Positions 1 to 10,086 of a DNA stretch of 64,000 nucleotides are shown here, piece by piece; within the stretch, counting starts at the first letter, position 1, and each line of letters begins with the position of its first letter. The notes beneath the pieces were generated by a model, which saw nothing but the letters and a program-made list of their open reading frames with translations, was not told the origin of the DNA and did no database searches. Origin of the DNA: Rhabdophis nuchalis (taxonomy: Eukaryota; Chordata; Lepidosauria; Squamata; Natricidae); the NCBI GenBank assembly GCA_039707465.1, contig CM077644.1:144991962-145055961 (forward strand). Direction: 5' to 3'. The position numbers and the translations under genes were made by a program.

Positions 1-700
1 TGGGCGCGCGCTGAACTGTGATTGGGCAATGACATGCGAGTCTATGTAGGGCGCGCGCGAGGAAGAGGCGTGGCGGACGGCAGCGGGCGCGCTGCGCTGC
101 GATTGGCTGCGAGGGGCGCGTTAGGGGCAGTGGAAGGCGAGACGATGCGTGTGGCGGTTGGATGGGGGCGGGGGTGGTGGTGGGTGGGGGGCTTCGTTGA
201 CCTCTCGAGAGCGCGCGCTTCTCCGCCTTGGGCTTGAGCGGAGGAGCCGGTCGTGATCCGCGCGCGGAGGCATTCCGGCCGGGTGATTGGTGGAGGCGGA
301 GTGTGTGGGGGGATGTCGGCCGTCTGATTCTTCCCAGTGCGGCCCGGTCTCCCTACTTGTCTTGGGCCGGGGGGGGCTTCGAGGTTGAGGTACGCATGCT
401 CCTTGGTGGTCCGAGGGGGCGGCGTGAATCTCTCCTAGACGTTGACGAGGCTGTCAACGAAAAGAGTGCGAGGTTGCTGCTGCTGCTGCCACTGCCACGC
501 CCCCTTCCCCCCTTCCTGGGTTCCCGGCGAGGGCGGGGCATGGACTGGTGAGTGGCCTGAGGAGGGGCATCGCCGGGCTTGAAGCGCGGGCGGGGGGTGG
601 GTGGCGGGTTCGCTTGTCGTCCAGAGACCTTATGATGGGCCTGTTGCTTTGGGGAAGCCAGAGAGGGGCCTCCCCTGTTGACTCTGGTGCTCCGAAAGGG
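1..700 (+). promoter_or_regulatory. ZBTB5: CpG-rich island, probable ZBTB5 promoter
   Basis: The first 700 bases are very G+C rich and dense in CpG, unlike the A+T-rich DNA from about 900 on. A CpG island upstream of an intron that ends at the ZBTB5 coding exon is the expected promoter layout. No TATA box or transcription start could be fixed. The short frames here are a by-product of high GC. A promoter shared with a gene left of the window is possible. Confidence 0.5.
400..547 (+). other. ZBTB5: Candidate ZBTB5 non-coding exon 1 ending at a strong donor
   Basis: A donor matching the G|GTGAGT consensus has its GT at 548-549, inside the CpG island. Human ZBTB5 has a non-coding first exon spliced to one coding exon, so this donor is a reasonable partner for the acceptor at 6911-6912. 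The exon start is not known and 400 is only nominal. Other GT sites in the island cannot be excluded without RNA data. Confidence 0.3.
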
Positions 701-1510
701 GTCACTCAGCTCTCTTCCCCCTTGAAGAAGCGGGTTTCCAAAGGGCGCTGCTTTGCTCGGCCGGTTGGAAACTTCTATTGGGGCCTGAAGAGCCCCACTT
801 TGGGGTGTGTAGGTGGGTGTGTGGGTGAATTTTTGCTCTTCACTCCTCCCTTCCAAATACCTGTTTTGGTTGCTAAGTTTAACTTGGTTTGGGCCTTTTT
901 TCTAGGGTAGGAAAAAGTCCAGATACTTGAAAGCTAAACTTGAATATCTTTTTTTTTTAAATCTTGACTGTGTCCCTGAAATTCTAAAGTTGTTTTTCCT
1001 GTAGGAACCTATCCAACAGTAGAGATTAATTTCCTTGATATCCTGGATTGAAAGGTGAACATATTTGACAGGATTTTTTTTAAATTAGAACTTTCAGAAT
1101 AAATACATAGGTTTAACATTTTAAGTTATTTTAAATGTTGTGGGCTAGATTCACTATCGTCATATTTTCTGAGGAAGTTCTGCTGTTTACCTCCCCCCCC
1201 AGCTTCCTTGCCTTCTAATCTGCTCTGAATGACCCCTTAGTCCTCCTCCAAGGCAAATTTAGAATACTTGTAGGGAGCTTGGGGGGGGGGGGAAGTGATG
1301 TATGCTAGTGAACAGGTATCTTACATGTTATCTCTTACTATGGTAGGAATATAAGTAGCATGTATAGTGTTCATTAGATAGTGTTTATTAAATGTTTATT
1401 TTGAGATTTAATTTGGTTCTATGTAAAAATATCAACAAGTCAGTCTAGTTCAGGATAATTATCAGTTACAGTTTTGGATATTCAAATTAATTTTCTTGTT
1501 TAGATAACTT

Positions 1511-2168
1511 CTCACTCAGACTCGACTACTGTAATGCTCTCTACATGGGGCTCCCCTTGAGGTGCACCCGAAAGCTGCAGCTAGTCCAGAACGCAGCCGC
1601 GCGGGTGATTACAGGAGTGCCTAGACACTCCCACATAACACCTATCCTGCGCAAGCTGCACTGGCTCCCTGTGGTCTTTCGGGTGCGCTTCAAGGTCTTG
1701 ACGACCATCTTTAAAGCGCTCCATGGCTCGGGGCCTAGTTACATGCGAGACCGCCTCCTGCCCCATACATCCCTCAGACCGATACGCTCCCACAGAGAGG
1801 GCCTCCTCAGGGTGCCGTCAGCTGGACAATGCCGACTGGCGACACCCAGGGGAAGAGCCTTCTCTGTGGCTGGGCCAGCCCTCTGGAACGACCTACCCCC
1901 TGAACTCCGCACCATCTCTGACCTCCGCCTCTTCCGCAAGTGTCTGAAGACACATTTATTCCATCTAGCCGGCCTAGCGTAACCCCCTGTATTGACCATT
2001 AGACAGTTTTAAATTTGGGATTTTAATTTGGTTTTTAGCACAGGTTTTACTAGAATAAGTTTTTTAAATTTTATATGTTTTGTATGTATTTTAACATTCC
2101 TGTGCGCCGCCCTGGGTCCGTTTGGAGAAGGGCGGGATATAAATTTAATAAAATAAAAAATAAATAAA
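1511..2168 (+). mobile_element. L2-clade LINE, 3' fragment
   Basis: A 5'-truncated copy in ZBTB5 intron 1. The frame at 1545-1982 encodes the C-terminal end of the L2 polyprotein: the QNAAAR segment, the LHWLPV segment and the [11 protein letters not shown] segment, also seen in the long copies at 10.3 and 16.9 kb. It is followed by an L2-type 3' UTR and an A+T-rich tail near 2140-2168. It differs more from the long copies than they do from each other, so it is an older subfamily. Confidence 0.85.
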
Positions 2169-2498
2169 GATCTTATATTTGTGAAAGATAGAAAATGACG
2201 GGGTGTAAATGATGCTACTGTTCCCAAGGTCACAGTTTTTGTCTAATAAAATTCTAAAACACAGTTTAGAAGTTTCCATGTCTACCTCTTTTTAGTTGGG
2301 TAAGCTGCGTGGCGCTAAGCAGCTTGTTGTGATATCCCCAAGTACCAGAGAGAACTGAGACAAATATTAAATGTCTTAATTAATACTTAATACAACTGCT
2401 ATTAACGTTGGTCATACAAAAACACTCTGAATTATTCTTATGTGGTGCATTTCTCTCTCTGCTATATTCATATTATAATTAGATAGAAATAACACTAG

Positions 2499-2830
2499 GG
2501 ACTCACTAGGTGGCTCAGTGGCTAAGTCGCTGAGCTTGTCGATCAGAAAGGTCGGCAGTTCAGTGGCGCCACGTAACGTGAGCTCCTGTTATGTGTCCCA
2601 GCTTCTGCCAACTTAGCAGTTCAAAAGCACGTAAAAAGTGCAAGTAGAAAAATAGGAACCACCTTTGGTGGGAAGGTAGCAGCATTCAGTGCGCTTTTGG
2701 TGTTTAGTCATGGCAGCCACATGACCATGGAGACGTCGTCAGAGAGCGTTGTAATGGAGATGAGCACTTCCCCCTAGAGTCGGGAACGACTAGCACATAT
2801 GTGCGAGGGGAACCTTCACCTTTATCTTTT
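2499..2830 (+). mobile_element. Sauria-type SINE with 9-bp target duplication
   Basis: A tRNA-derived head (GGTGGCTCAGTGGCTAAG at 2509) leads to a body ending in GCACATATGTGCGAGGGGAA and a short ACCTTT-like tail, the Bov-B-like 3' end of Sauria SINEs. The 9-base direct repeat taacactag lies at 2490-2498 and 2831-2839, exactly flanking it. A second copy at 57.1 kb shares head and tail. Confidence 0.85.
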
Positions 2831-2839
2831 TAACACTAG

Positions 2840-5671
2840 AAAGTAAAGTGACAAGTGAAATAAGCAGTCTTCTGTTAAATTAACCTATTGGTCTGTATAA
2901 TTGTATTAGACCAATGTTGTCTATGCCAATGGACAACAACTGTTTGGAGTTTCAGATAGAAATCATCTTCCTATCTTCATATGTTTGTGATTGTACCTGG
3001 GATCTTTCTACATATTGCAGAGTGTTTTACTATAACATTTCTGCTCTTCCTTAATTATGTATCTTTTTTTATTTAAAGGGTTAGACGTCCACAAAACACC
3101 TGTGCTTTTATAGAAGCTGAAGATGCAACTTTATCTTGAATCTTGAATTCTATTCCCTCAGAATAATCATGTATACTAAAAAGCAATAGTTTATATTAAT
3201 TTTGAAAAATGTGCTTCAGTAGTTTTGCTATATGCTAATAAATTATATTTTTGTGGGATAAAAAGTATGTTTTGGAAGGTTGATTTTACTGTATTTAGGC
3301 AAATGCAATTAAATAGTTTCCACTGTTGGTACATACTTGTTAATACTTACTTTTCTGAGATCAAAATAGAGTAATAATTATATATAGCACTTGAGAAGAA
3401 CCACTTGTCCATGAAGAGATCATTTTGTAAACCTTTGAAACTGTTGAATTGTTAATGAAATAAATTACAACGTACACTTGGAAGGAATATTGGAAGTATC
3501 CCTTTCTAAAAGTTAGAGGTGATTAAAAGGACCATGAAGCCACAATTACTTACTCCTTATCCTGTTTTGTGTTAGGGCTATAACATCAAACTCAGATTGA
3601 AAACAATATTAGCCTATTCAAGAAAAGTGGGCACCACAGTCATATAACCATGTTAAATTATTCTATCTCAAATAGACATTAAGACTGTATATAAGAAAAA
3701 GGGATGGTCTTATAATTGTGGCAGGTTGCTTATTAAATATTTATAGCATTGAAATAACATATTAGATAAATATGCAGTAGAAGCCAAAGGTGAGAAAATG
3801 CAACCGGCTTCTTAGTCCTGAATATTGAATCTTTTTGCACAACCTCCCCCCAAAATAAAGCATCACAACAGCACAAAAACTTATGGTTGTATCAATTTTG
3901 CATTTTTTTGACATCACTGCCAATAGCACATGGGAAATAAGGAATGACAAACAATAGCAGAGTATTTTGAAGTGGCTCTTGTTGATATTGGCTGGCTATT
4001 GTTGGAAATAGGATTTTCATGTGTGTGAAAGAATTATATAATTAATTAAATATGGATTTAGCATGTTTATGATGCAAATCTATTTTATTTAAAATAATTT
4101 CATCAATGTTATAATCCATTTAAAACAAAGCTTTTTAAGAAGCCCATCCTTATATGTGCAAATCTACACATATAAGAGCAGTTTCTTATGTAGGCTACCT
4201 TTATGCATCTTCTTAATTTGCTATAGATCAAACTACTGGTAAAAAAATCCTCTTCTCTCTTCCCCTTCTCTTCTTGGAAGTAATAATTCCATTTTTTCCC
4301 AAATATGGTACAAAACCTTATAGCAAGCTACTTAGAATGGGATTCCTCTTCAACTTTTTGATCTATCTGCTCTATCCCTTTGTATTTAACAGTTTTTTGT
4401 GAATATAGCCTACCACAGGCAAGAAACATGTTGCCATACTCACCAAAATTCCCCATTCAAGATAACAATTAAACAAATGAGTTTGGTTCTCCATTATATT
4501 TGTCAATTCCAGAAATGATGTAGCTTCTTGTATTAGCCAGCTCAAACATAGGTTATTAAGTATTTCATGCAGCTCCAGCTGCCCTGCAAAGTAGAAGAAT
4601 TAACCCTGTGATCTTCAGTGTCTTGGAAAGTTGGAGTGAAGTCGTTCCAATCTCTTGGTATTCACTTCTTTTAAAGTATGGAGCAGAAAATTATTCAATA
4701 AGTTTTAAGTAGTAATATTTGATTTGTAAGTAAGTCAATCAAATTAAATAAAAACCCCTTACATTTTATATATGTATATAAAATAAGATATTAAAAATTG
4801 CTTTTCAGGTCTTGGTTAATGAGCTTTTGAGATGTAGAATTACTAATTTTATTTATTGAATTTTTGAAAATCATGAACAAATCTGTTATCTGTCTTAGCT
4901 TTTTAACTGAATTCACAGATTATGTTTAATCATTTGGATTTCTAGTGCTTATTACACCATGAGCCATCTATGGCCCTTTGTCCAATTTTGTACAGAAATA
5001 CATAGTCCAATAACACAGAAAAGGAGACAAGAGGAAAAAAATGAAAAAAGCTCAAGCTAAGAGAGCAATGAGAATAATCCTCTGCAAATAATCAGTTCAA
5101 AGCTGCTAAGACAGATAAAAGAGGGAGAAGCCAAAATGAATATAGCAATGGAAATTACACACAACGTCTGTACAGATTATAAGATACTTGCTGGGCCAAG
5201 AAGAATATTGAAATGAATAGGATATATCCAGATCTTTAATATACTAAACAGAATATGTCTTTTTTTTTAAAAAACACCACCACCACCAGATTTCTGTTCC
5301 TGGTTTCAACCATCCAACACACAATAGTTTGCGGCAAGTGCAAAAGCCTTAGGGACTCGCTCTGTTTTTGTACCTTGACATAAAATGATTTTGGAGAAGA
5401 GCAACATTATTTTAAGAACTTGACTTTAATGCTCATTAATCAAGAGATATGTCTCTGTATCATCATGAACACTGAATGAGATGCTGATTATGTATACCAG
5501 AACATGATTGTGAACTATAAATAGCTACAAATAAAACTGCCTTAAAAGAGGCCAGAACTTTAGTCTAGCTTGCTGAATACAGAATTTGAAAAAGCAGGGA
5601 TTCTCCAAAATTTCCAGCTAAAATTGTTTTAGTTTGATTGATGGCTTTAAATGGACATCTTTGGTTTTAGC
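2840..5671. other. ZBTB5 intron 1 interior, no recognised feature
   Basis: An A+T-rich stretch with many stops in all frames. No coding exon, known repeat or RNA gene was recognised. Old degraded repeats may be present. Confidence 0.5.
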
Positions 5672-5892
5672 CATCCGGAGCCTTCAGGAGGGCCTCAAAA
5701 TGTTGAAATCAGCTGGCCAGCGCGTGCATGCACGCCTTGCATGCCCTGACAAATGGCTCCGCGTGCCTTGCATGCCCTGACAAATGGCTCCACGTGCCTT
5801 GCATGCCCTGACAAATGGCGCCACGCCTTGCATGCTCTGACAAATGGCTCTACGTGCCACCTGTGGCACGTGTGCCATAGGTTTGCCATCGA
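5672..5892 (-). mobile_element. hAT MITE (TGATGGCGAACCT family) with internal minisatellite
   Basis: Read on the minus strand it starts near 5892 with GATGGCAAACCTATGGCAC and continues into the GCGCTGGCCAGCTG segment. The same start is seen in copies at 35157 and 45196. Inside are about four tandem units of roughly 31 bp (5735-5850), each with CATTTGTCAG and GCATGCAAGG. They give repetitive minus-strand frames that are not genes. The left boundary is approximate. Confidence 0.65.
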
Positions 5893-5938
5893 GTTCTAGC
5901 TCTGCCATCTAGATCGAGTTCTAGCTCTGCCATTTGTC
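5888..5938. repeat. Two-unit tandem duplication of about 25 bp
   Basis: The motif ATCGAGTTCTAGCTCTGCCA occurs twice in a row just outside the MITE end, which suggests local slippage. Confidence 0.7.
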
Positions 5939-6912
5939 TTGCTGTAGGACATTTCTAAGATAACAAATTATATGCCATATTTCTAGATAAGCGAGTTCTA
6001 TGAGCCACTGTCAGATTGCTGGCTGGGAAAAATGGCAAAATAGCACTAAATTATTGTTTCTTTCTTTCTTTCCATAAAAGAATCTTTGTCTTGGAAATTA
6101 ATTTATTATTATTAATAATAAGCAATGAGAGTCTAGCCCAAGGACTAGATTGCATTTTCATTAACCAGGGTTTCACAAGTAGGACTTGTGCTACTAGGGA
6201 TATTTTTCAGAAATAGGCAAGTTTTCCTATTTTAAATAGGAAATAAGCTAATTTGCATGAAAGAAGTTACATTAAAAGATGTTCTGATAACTTTGTTTAG
6301 GTAAAAATGTTTTCTAGTAAACCAAGCTTTAAAAATGGCTCTATTCACTTTTGTACCAAACACAAAAGTATCAGAATTACCATGTTTCTTTATTTTGAGG
6401 GGTGGCTTCCATATTTTTTTTACCAGTATTGTCAAATAGACTCTCATAATTGACAGTGCAGTATGTTAAATAAATGAGAAGATACTGTGTTATAGGATAA
6501 CAATATCATCCATAATTTGTATTTCCAAAAATGGTTCTAGATTTCATATAGAACTTGAGATCTTAAAATCAAAAACAATTGATGACTGTAATATAGAGCT
6601 TTCTTGGAATCCATCTACTAACAAACAATTTATGTTAGGAGAGGAAAGACAACATTTGGAGATGCTGTTCGTGCTGATGAATAAATTTGCCAGCTTGTCT
6701 TCTGTTAAGTGATTGCCTTTTATTCAGCACACTGTTGTAGCAAGTATTTTGTAAGGATAATTCTAAAGGTATTCCGAGTCTAAAAGGTTTTTGAAACTAC
6801 TATAATAGGATCCCTTTTGTTTTTAAAACTTAGTTTCTTTAGTTGGGGGGAATAAAATACCAAGATGTCTATATTCTTACTTTTTTAAAGCGTGTTTTCT
6901 TTTCTTTTGTAG
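5939..6912 (+). other. ZBTB5: Distal ZBTB5 intron 1 and splice acceptor
   Basis: A+T-rich intron with no recognised repeat. It ends in a pyrimidine-rich tract and an acceptor whose AG is at 6911-6912, four bases before the ZBTB5 start codon. Confidence 0.65.
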
Positions 6913-6916
6913 GATC

Positions 6917-8944
6917 ATGGATTTTCCAGGGCACTTCGAGCAAATCTTCCAGCAATTGAACTATCAACGGCTTCATGGTCAACTTTGTGATTGTGTCATT
7001 GTGGTTGGAAATAGGCACTTCAAAGCACATCGTTCGGTTTTGGCAGCATGCAGCACACACTTCCGAGCTCTCTTCACTGTAGCAGAAGGAGATCAGACTA
7101 TGAATATGATCCAGTTAGACAGTGAAGTAGTGACAGCTGAAGCTTTTGCTGCTCTCATTGATATGATGTATACCTCTACACTCATGCTTGGAGAAAGCAA
7201 TGTTATGGATGTGTTGTTAGCAGCTTCTCACCTCCATTTGAACTCTGTGGTAAAAGCATGCAAACACTATCTCACTACAAGGACATTACCCATGTCTCCA
7301 CCAAGTGATAGAGTTCAAGAGCAGAATGCACGCATGCAGCGGTCTTTCATGCTTCAGCAGCTTGGGTTAAGTATAGTGAGCTCTGCATTAAATTCTACCC
7401 AAAGCACAGAAGAGCAGACAAATTCTATGAGCTCGTCAGTCAGAAGTAACATTGAACAAAGAAGTGCTTTTCCAATACGGCGTCTCCACAAACGTAAACA
7501 GTCTTCTGAAGAAAGGGCTAGACAACGCATTAGGCCTTCCATGGATGATTCTATCATGTCAGATGTTACTCCTGAAAGCGCACAGACTGTGGTTCATTCA
7601 CGAGATGAATTTTTTTCCCCAGACTCCTTGAAAATTGTGGACAATTCTAAGACTGATGGTGTGCGTGATAACCAGGAAGATAATACCGTTATGTTCGATC
7701 AATCCTTTGGTGCCCAGGAAGATGCTCAAGTACCCAGCCAGTCTGACAACAGTGGGGGAACTATTTCTCAAATGTCTATGGCATCACAGGCGACTCAAGT
7801 TGAAACTAGTTTTGATCAAGACGCTGCTTCCCAAAAAAACAATTTTCAATGTGAGAATCCTGAGGTTGGACTAAGTGAAAAAGAACACATGAGAGTAGTG
7901 GTGAAATCTGAACCTTTGAGTTCTCCAGAACCACAGGATGAAGTGAGTGATGTCACTTCTCAAGCAGAGGGAAGTGAATCAGTTGAAGTGGAAGGTGGAG
8001 GAGTAAATGCTGAAAAAATAGAACTGAGCCCTGAAAGCAGTGATCGTAGTTTTTCTGACCCACAGTCTAGTACCGATAGAGTGGGGGACATTCATATTAT
8101 GGAGGTAGGAAATAACATAGAACACAAGTCCACCTTTAGTATTTCAAACTTTCTGAATAAGAGCCGAGCCAGTAGTTTTGGTGCCAGCCAGAATCATGAG
8201 GACAACATTCCAAATACAACTAGTGACTGTAGAATGGATGGTGATGCCTCTTATTTAATTAGCTCAGAATCTGGGCCTGCTAATAGTCATTCTTCAGCTT
8301 CTGTTTCTCATGTGGAGAATCCTTTTAATGACAGCACAGACTCACATTTTGTCAGGCCTATGCAGGATGTCATGGGCCTTCCTTGTGTACAAACCTCTGG
8401 TTACCGCACAGCGGAGCAATTTGGGATGGACTTTCCAAGATCTGGCCTCGGATTACATTCTTTGTCAAGGGCGGTAATGAGCTCAAGGGGTGGTGCCAAC
8501 AACTTTCCTGGGTATCGTCGTATAGCTCCTAAAATGCCTGTTGTGACTTCTGTTCGGAGCTCTCAAATATCAGACAATGCTCCAAATTCTCAGTTGCTAA
8601 TGAATGGGGCTACTTCCTCTTTTGAAAACGGGCATTCTTCCCAACCTGGCCCACCACAGCTGACCAGAGCCTCTGCTGATGTTCTTTCAAAGTGTAAAAA
8701 GGCCTTATCTGAACACAATGTCCTGGTAGTAGAAGGCGCTCGCAAATATGCCTGCAAAATTTGCTGCAAGACTTTTCTGACCCTAACAGACTGCAAGAAG
8801 CACATTCGCGTGCATACTGGGGAGAAACCATATGCTTGTTTAAAGTGTGGCAAGAGGTTCAGTCAGTCGAGCCATCTGTATAAACATTCCAAAACTACTT
8901 GTCTTCGCTGGCAGAGCAGCAATTTACCCAGCACTTTGCTTTAA
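6917..8944 (+). CDS. ZBTB5: Zinc finger and BTB domain-containing protein 5
   Basis: A single open frame of 675 residues plus stop, close to the 677 residues of human ZBTB5. The N-terminal BTB/POZ domain (about residues 10-120, with CDCVIVVGNRHFKAHRSVLA from 24) is the dimerisation and corepressor-binding module. A long acidic, Ser-rich linker follows; it includes VVKSEP, a sumoylation-like motif. Two fingers lie at the C-terminus: 611-633 is C2H2 (C-x2-C-x12-H-x3-H), then a TGEKP linker, then 639-662, a C2HC-like finger (C-x2-C-x12-H-x4-C). Family members act in the nucleus as DNA-binding repressors; human ZBTB5 is reported to repress p21. The start follows a splice acceptor at 6911-6912 and is the first ATG of the exon. 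It converges on GRHPR. No frameshift or lost finger residue is seen. Confidence 0.96.
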   Translation: MDFPGHFEQIFQQLNYQRLHGQLCDCVIVVGNRHFKAHRSVLAACSTHFRALFTVAEGDQTMNMIQLDSEVVTAEAFAALIDMMYTSTLMLGESNVMDVLLAASHLHLNSVVKACKHYLTTRTLPMSPPSDRVQEQNARMQRSFMLQQLGLSIVSSALNSTQSTEEQTNSMSSSVRSNIEQRSAFPIRRLHKRKQSSEERARQRIRPSMDDSIMSDVTPESAQTVVHSRDEFFSPDSLKIVDNSKTDGVRDNQEDNTVMFDQSFGAQEDAQVPSQSDNSGGTISQMSMASQATQVETSFDQDAASQKNNFQCENPEVGLSEKEHMRVVVKSEPLSSPEPQDEVSDVTSQAEGSESVEVEGGGVNAEKIELSPESSDRSFSDPQSSTDRVGDIHIMEVGNNIEHKSTFSISNFLNKSRASSFGASQNHEDNIPNTTSDCRMDGDASYLISSESGPANSHSSASVSHVENPFNDSTDSHFVRPMQDVMGLPCVQTSGYRTAEQFGMDFPRSGLGLHSLSRAVMSSRGGANNFPGYRRIAPKMPVVTSVRSSQISDNAPNSQLLMNGATSSFENGHSSQPGPPQLTRASADVLSKCKKALSEHNVLVVEGARKYACKICCKTFLTLTDCKKHIRVHTGEKPYACLKCGKRFSQSSHLYKHSKTTCLRWQSSNLPSTLL

Positions 8945-10079
8945 TTTTTTCCCTCTGTCCCGTGTTGCCAATAATTTTAGGAACGCATGGAGTATGAGGC
9001 AAACACTTACAGTGTGATTCTGCCACACACCTTAAAAAAAGGCTTGATTATTTTTAATACTTGTACCATACCTACCTCACAGGGATGTTGTGAGGCTTAA
9101 ACAACTTTTAAAAAGCGCTTTGAAATTATCCAGCTCTGTCACAAAATAAAAAGATTGCAATCCTTGGGAGAAAGCCCCATTGAATGTTCTGGGGTTTGTT
9201 TCCAAGTAAGCACGTTTAGGATTGGGCTGTACATATTACATAAGGATACAATACTTGGTATTGTTCTGATTGGATGGTCTGAAAGCTTACTTGTATAGCT
9301 AATGCATAATTAGCTAGTATTGTTATAAGATGAAGGGCAAACTTTTTAACGGCTTTTTTAATGATGTGAAAGCATTTATCTGTATAATAGGTCGCTTAGA
9401 GTGTGTGAACAACATAACAAAGAGCTCTTTATTGTGAAAGGTTACATATCTTGAAGATGAAACCATCTTTGCACCTCAAAGTGCTTTTAAAATGTGTGAT
9501 AGTTTAACATAGTTTTAGGGGTCTGAATGTATTTTTGGTTTTGCAGTAACATACACTGTGTAACGAAGGTGCTTACCTTGAATACAATGCAAGTACGTTT
9601 TAGACTGTCTGATGTGTGTGTGTGTGTATATTACACTTTTGAATACTGCAAAATCTAGGTGTTTCATAGTTTCCCTTTTGTAAAATCTTGTATTAGAAAG
9701 TGAAGTGTTTATGTATTATCCTTGATAGTGTTTCTAATCAATTTGTATTCAATGTGTTAAAATTCAACATAAGTCTTAAGTCTACTGTTGTTATTTCAAA
9801 TAATTTTCATTTCTTGGAAGTTAAAAGTAATCTGTTAAATCACATTCTTTGTGATTAGGGATTCCTTCAAACACACCTCAATGTTTTTAAAATATTCTTT
9901 ATAACTCTACAGAGTATTTAAAGCTGAGTGGGTCTCTAAAAATATTGTACTTCTATGATAATGGGACTTACTTTGCATTGGCAACTGTTTAAGAAAAAAC
10001 TATCTTAGTGAACTAAGGTTGGCATTTATCATGGCTATTAGATTAAACCCCCATTTAAGCAACAGTTTCTGTATGTATC
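8945..10079 (+). other. ZBTB5: ZBTB5 3' UTR with candidate poly(A) signals
   Basis: Non-coding sequence after the stop. AATAAA at 9145-9150 would give a short UTR, and ATTAAA at 10042-10047 a UTR of about 1.1 kb. A segment at 9072-9130 (CTCACAGGGATGTTGTGAGG, then an AAAGCGCTTTGAAAT core) resembles the 3' part of an old MIR-like SINE. Which signal is used cannot be read from sequence. Confidence 0.5.
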
Positions 10080-10086
10080 AAGGTTA

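Noticed and set aside
22..910. Several overlapping frames in the CpG-rich left end
   Set aside because: High GC removes stop codons in all frames; composition is low complexity, no domain is recognisable and the frames overlap on both strands.
2499..2600. Possible tRNA gene
   Set aside because: The A- and B-box-like motifs belong to the head of a Sauria SINE; the cloverleaf is degraded. The same applies at 25547 and 57104.
5684..5908. Repetitive QGMQGTR-type minus-strand frames
   Set aside because: Translation of a minisatellite within a hAT MITE.
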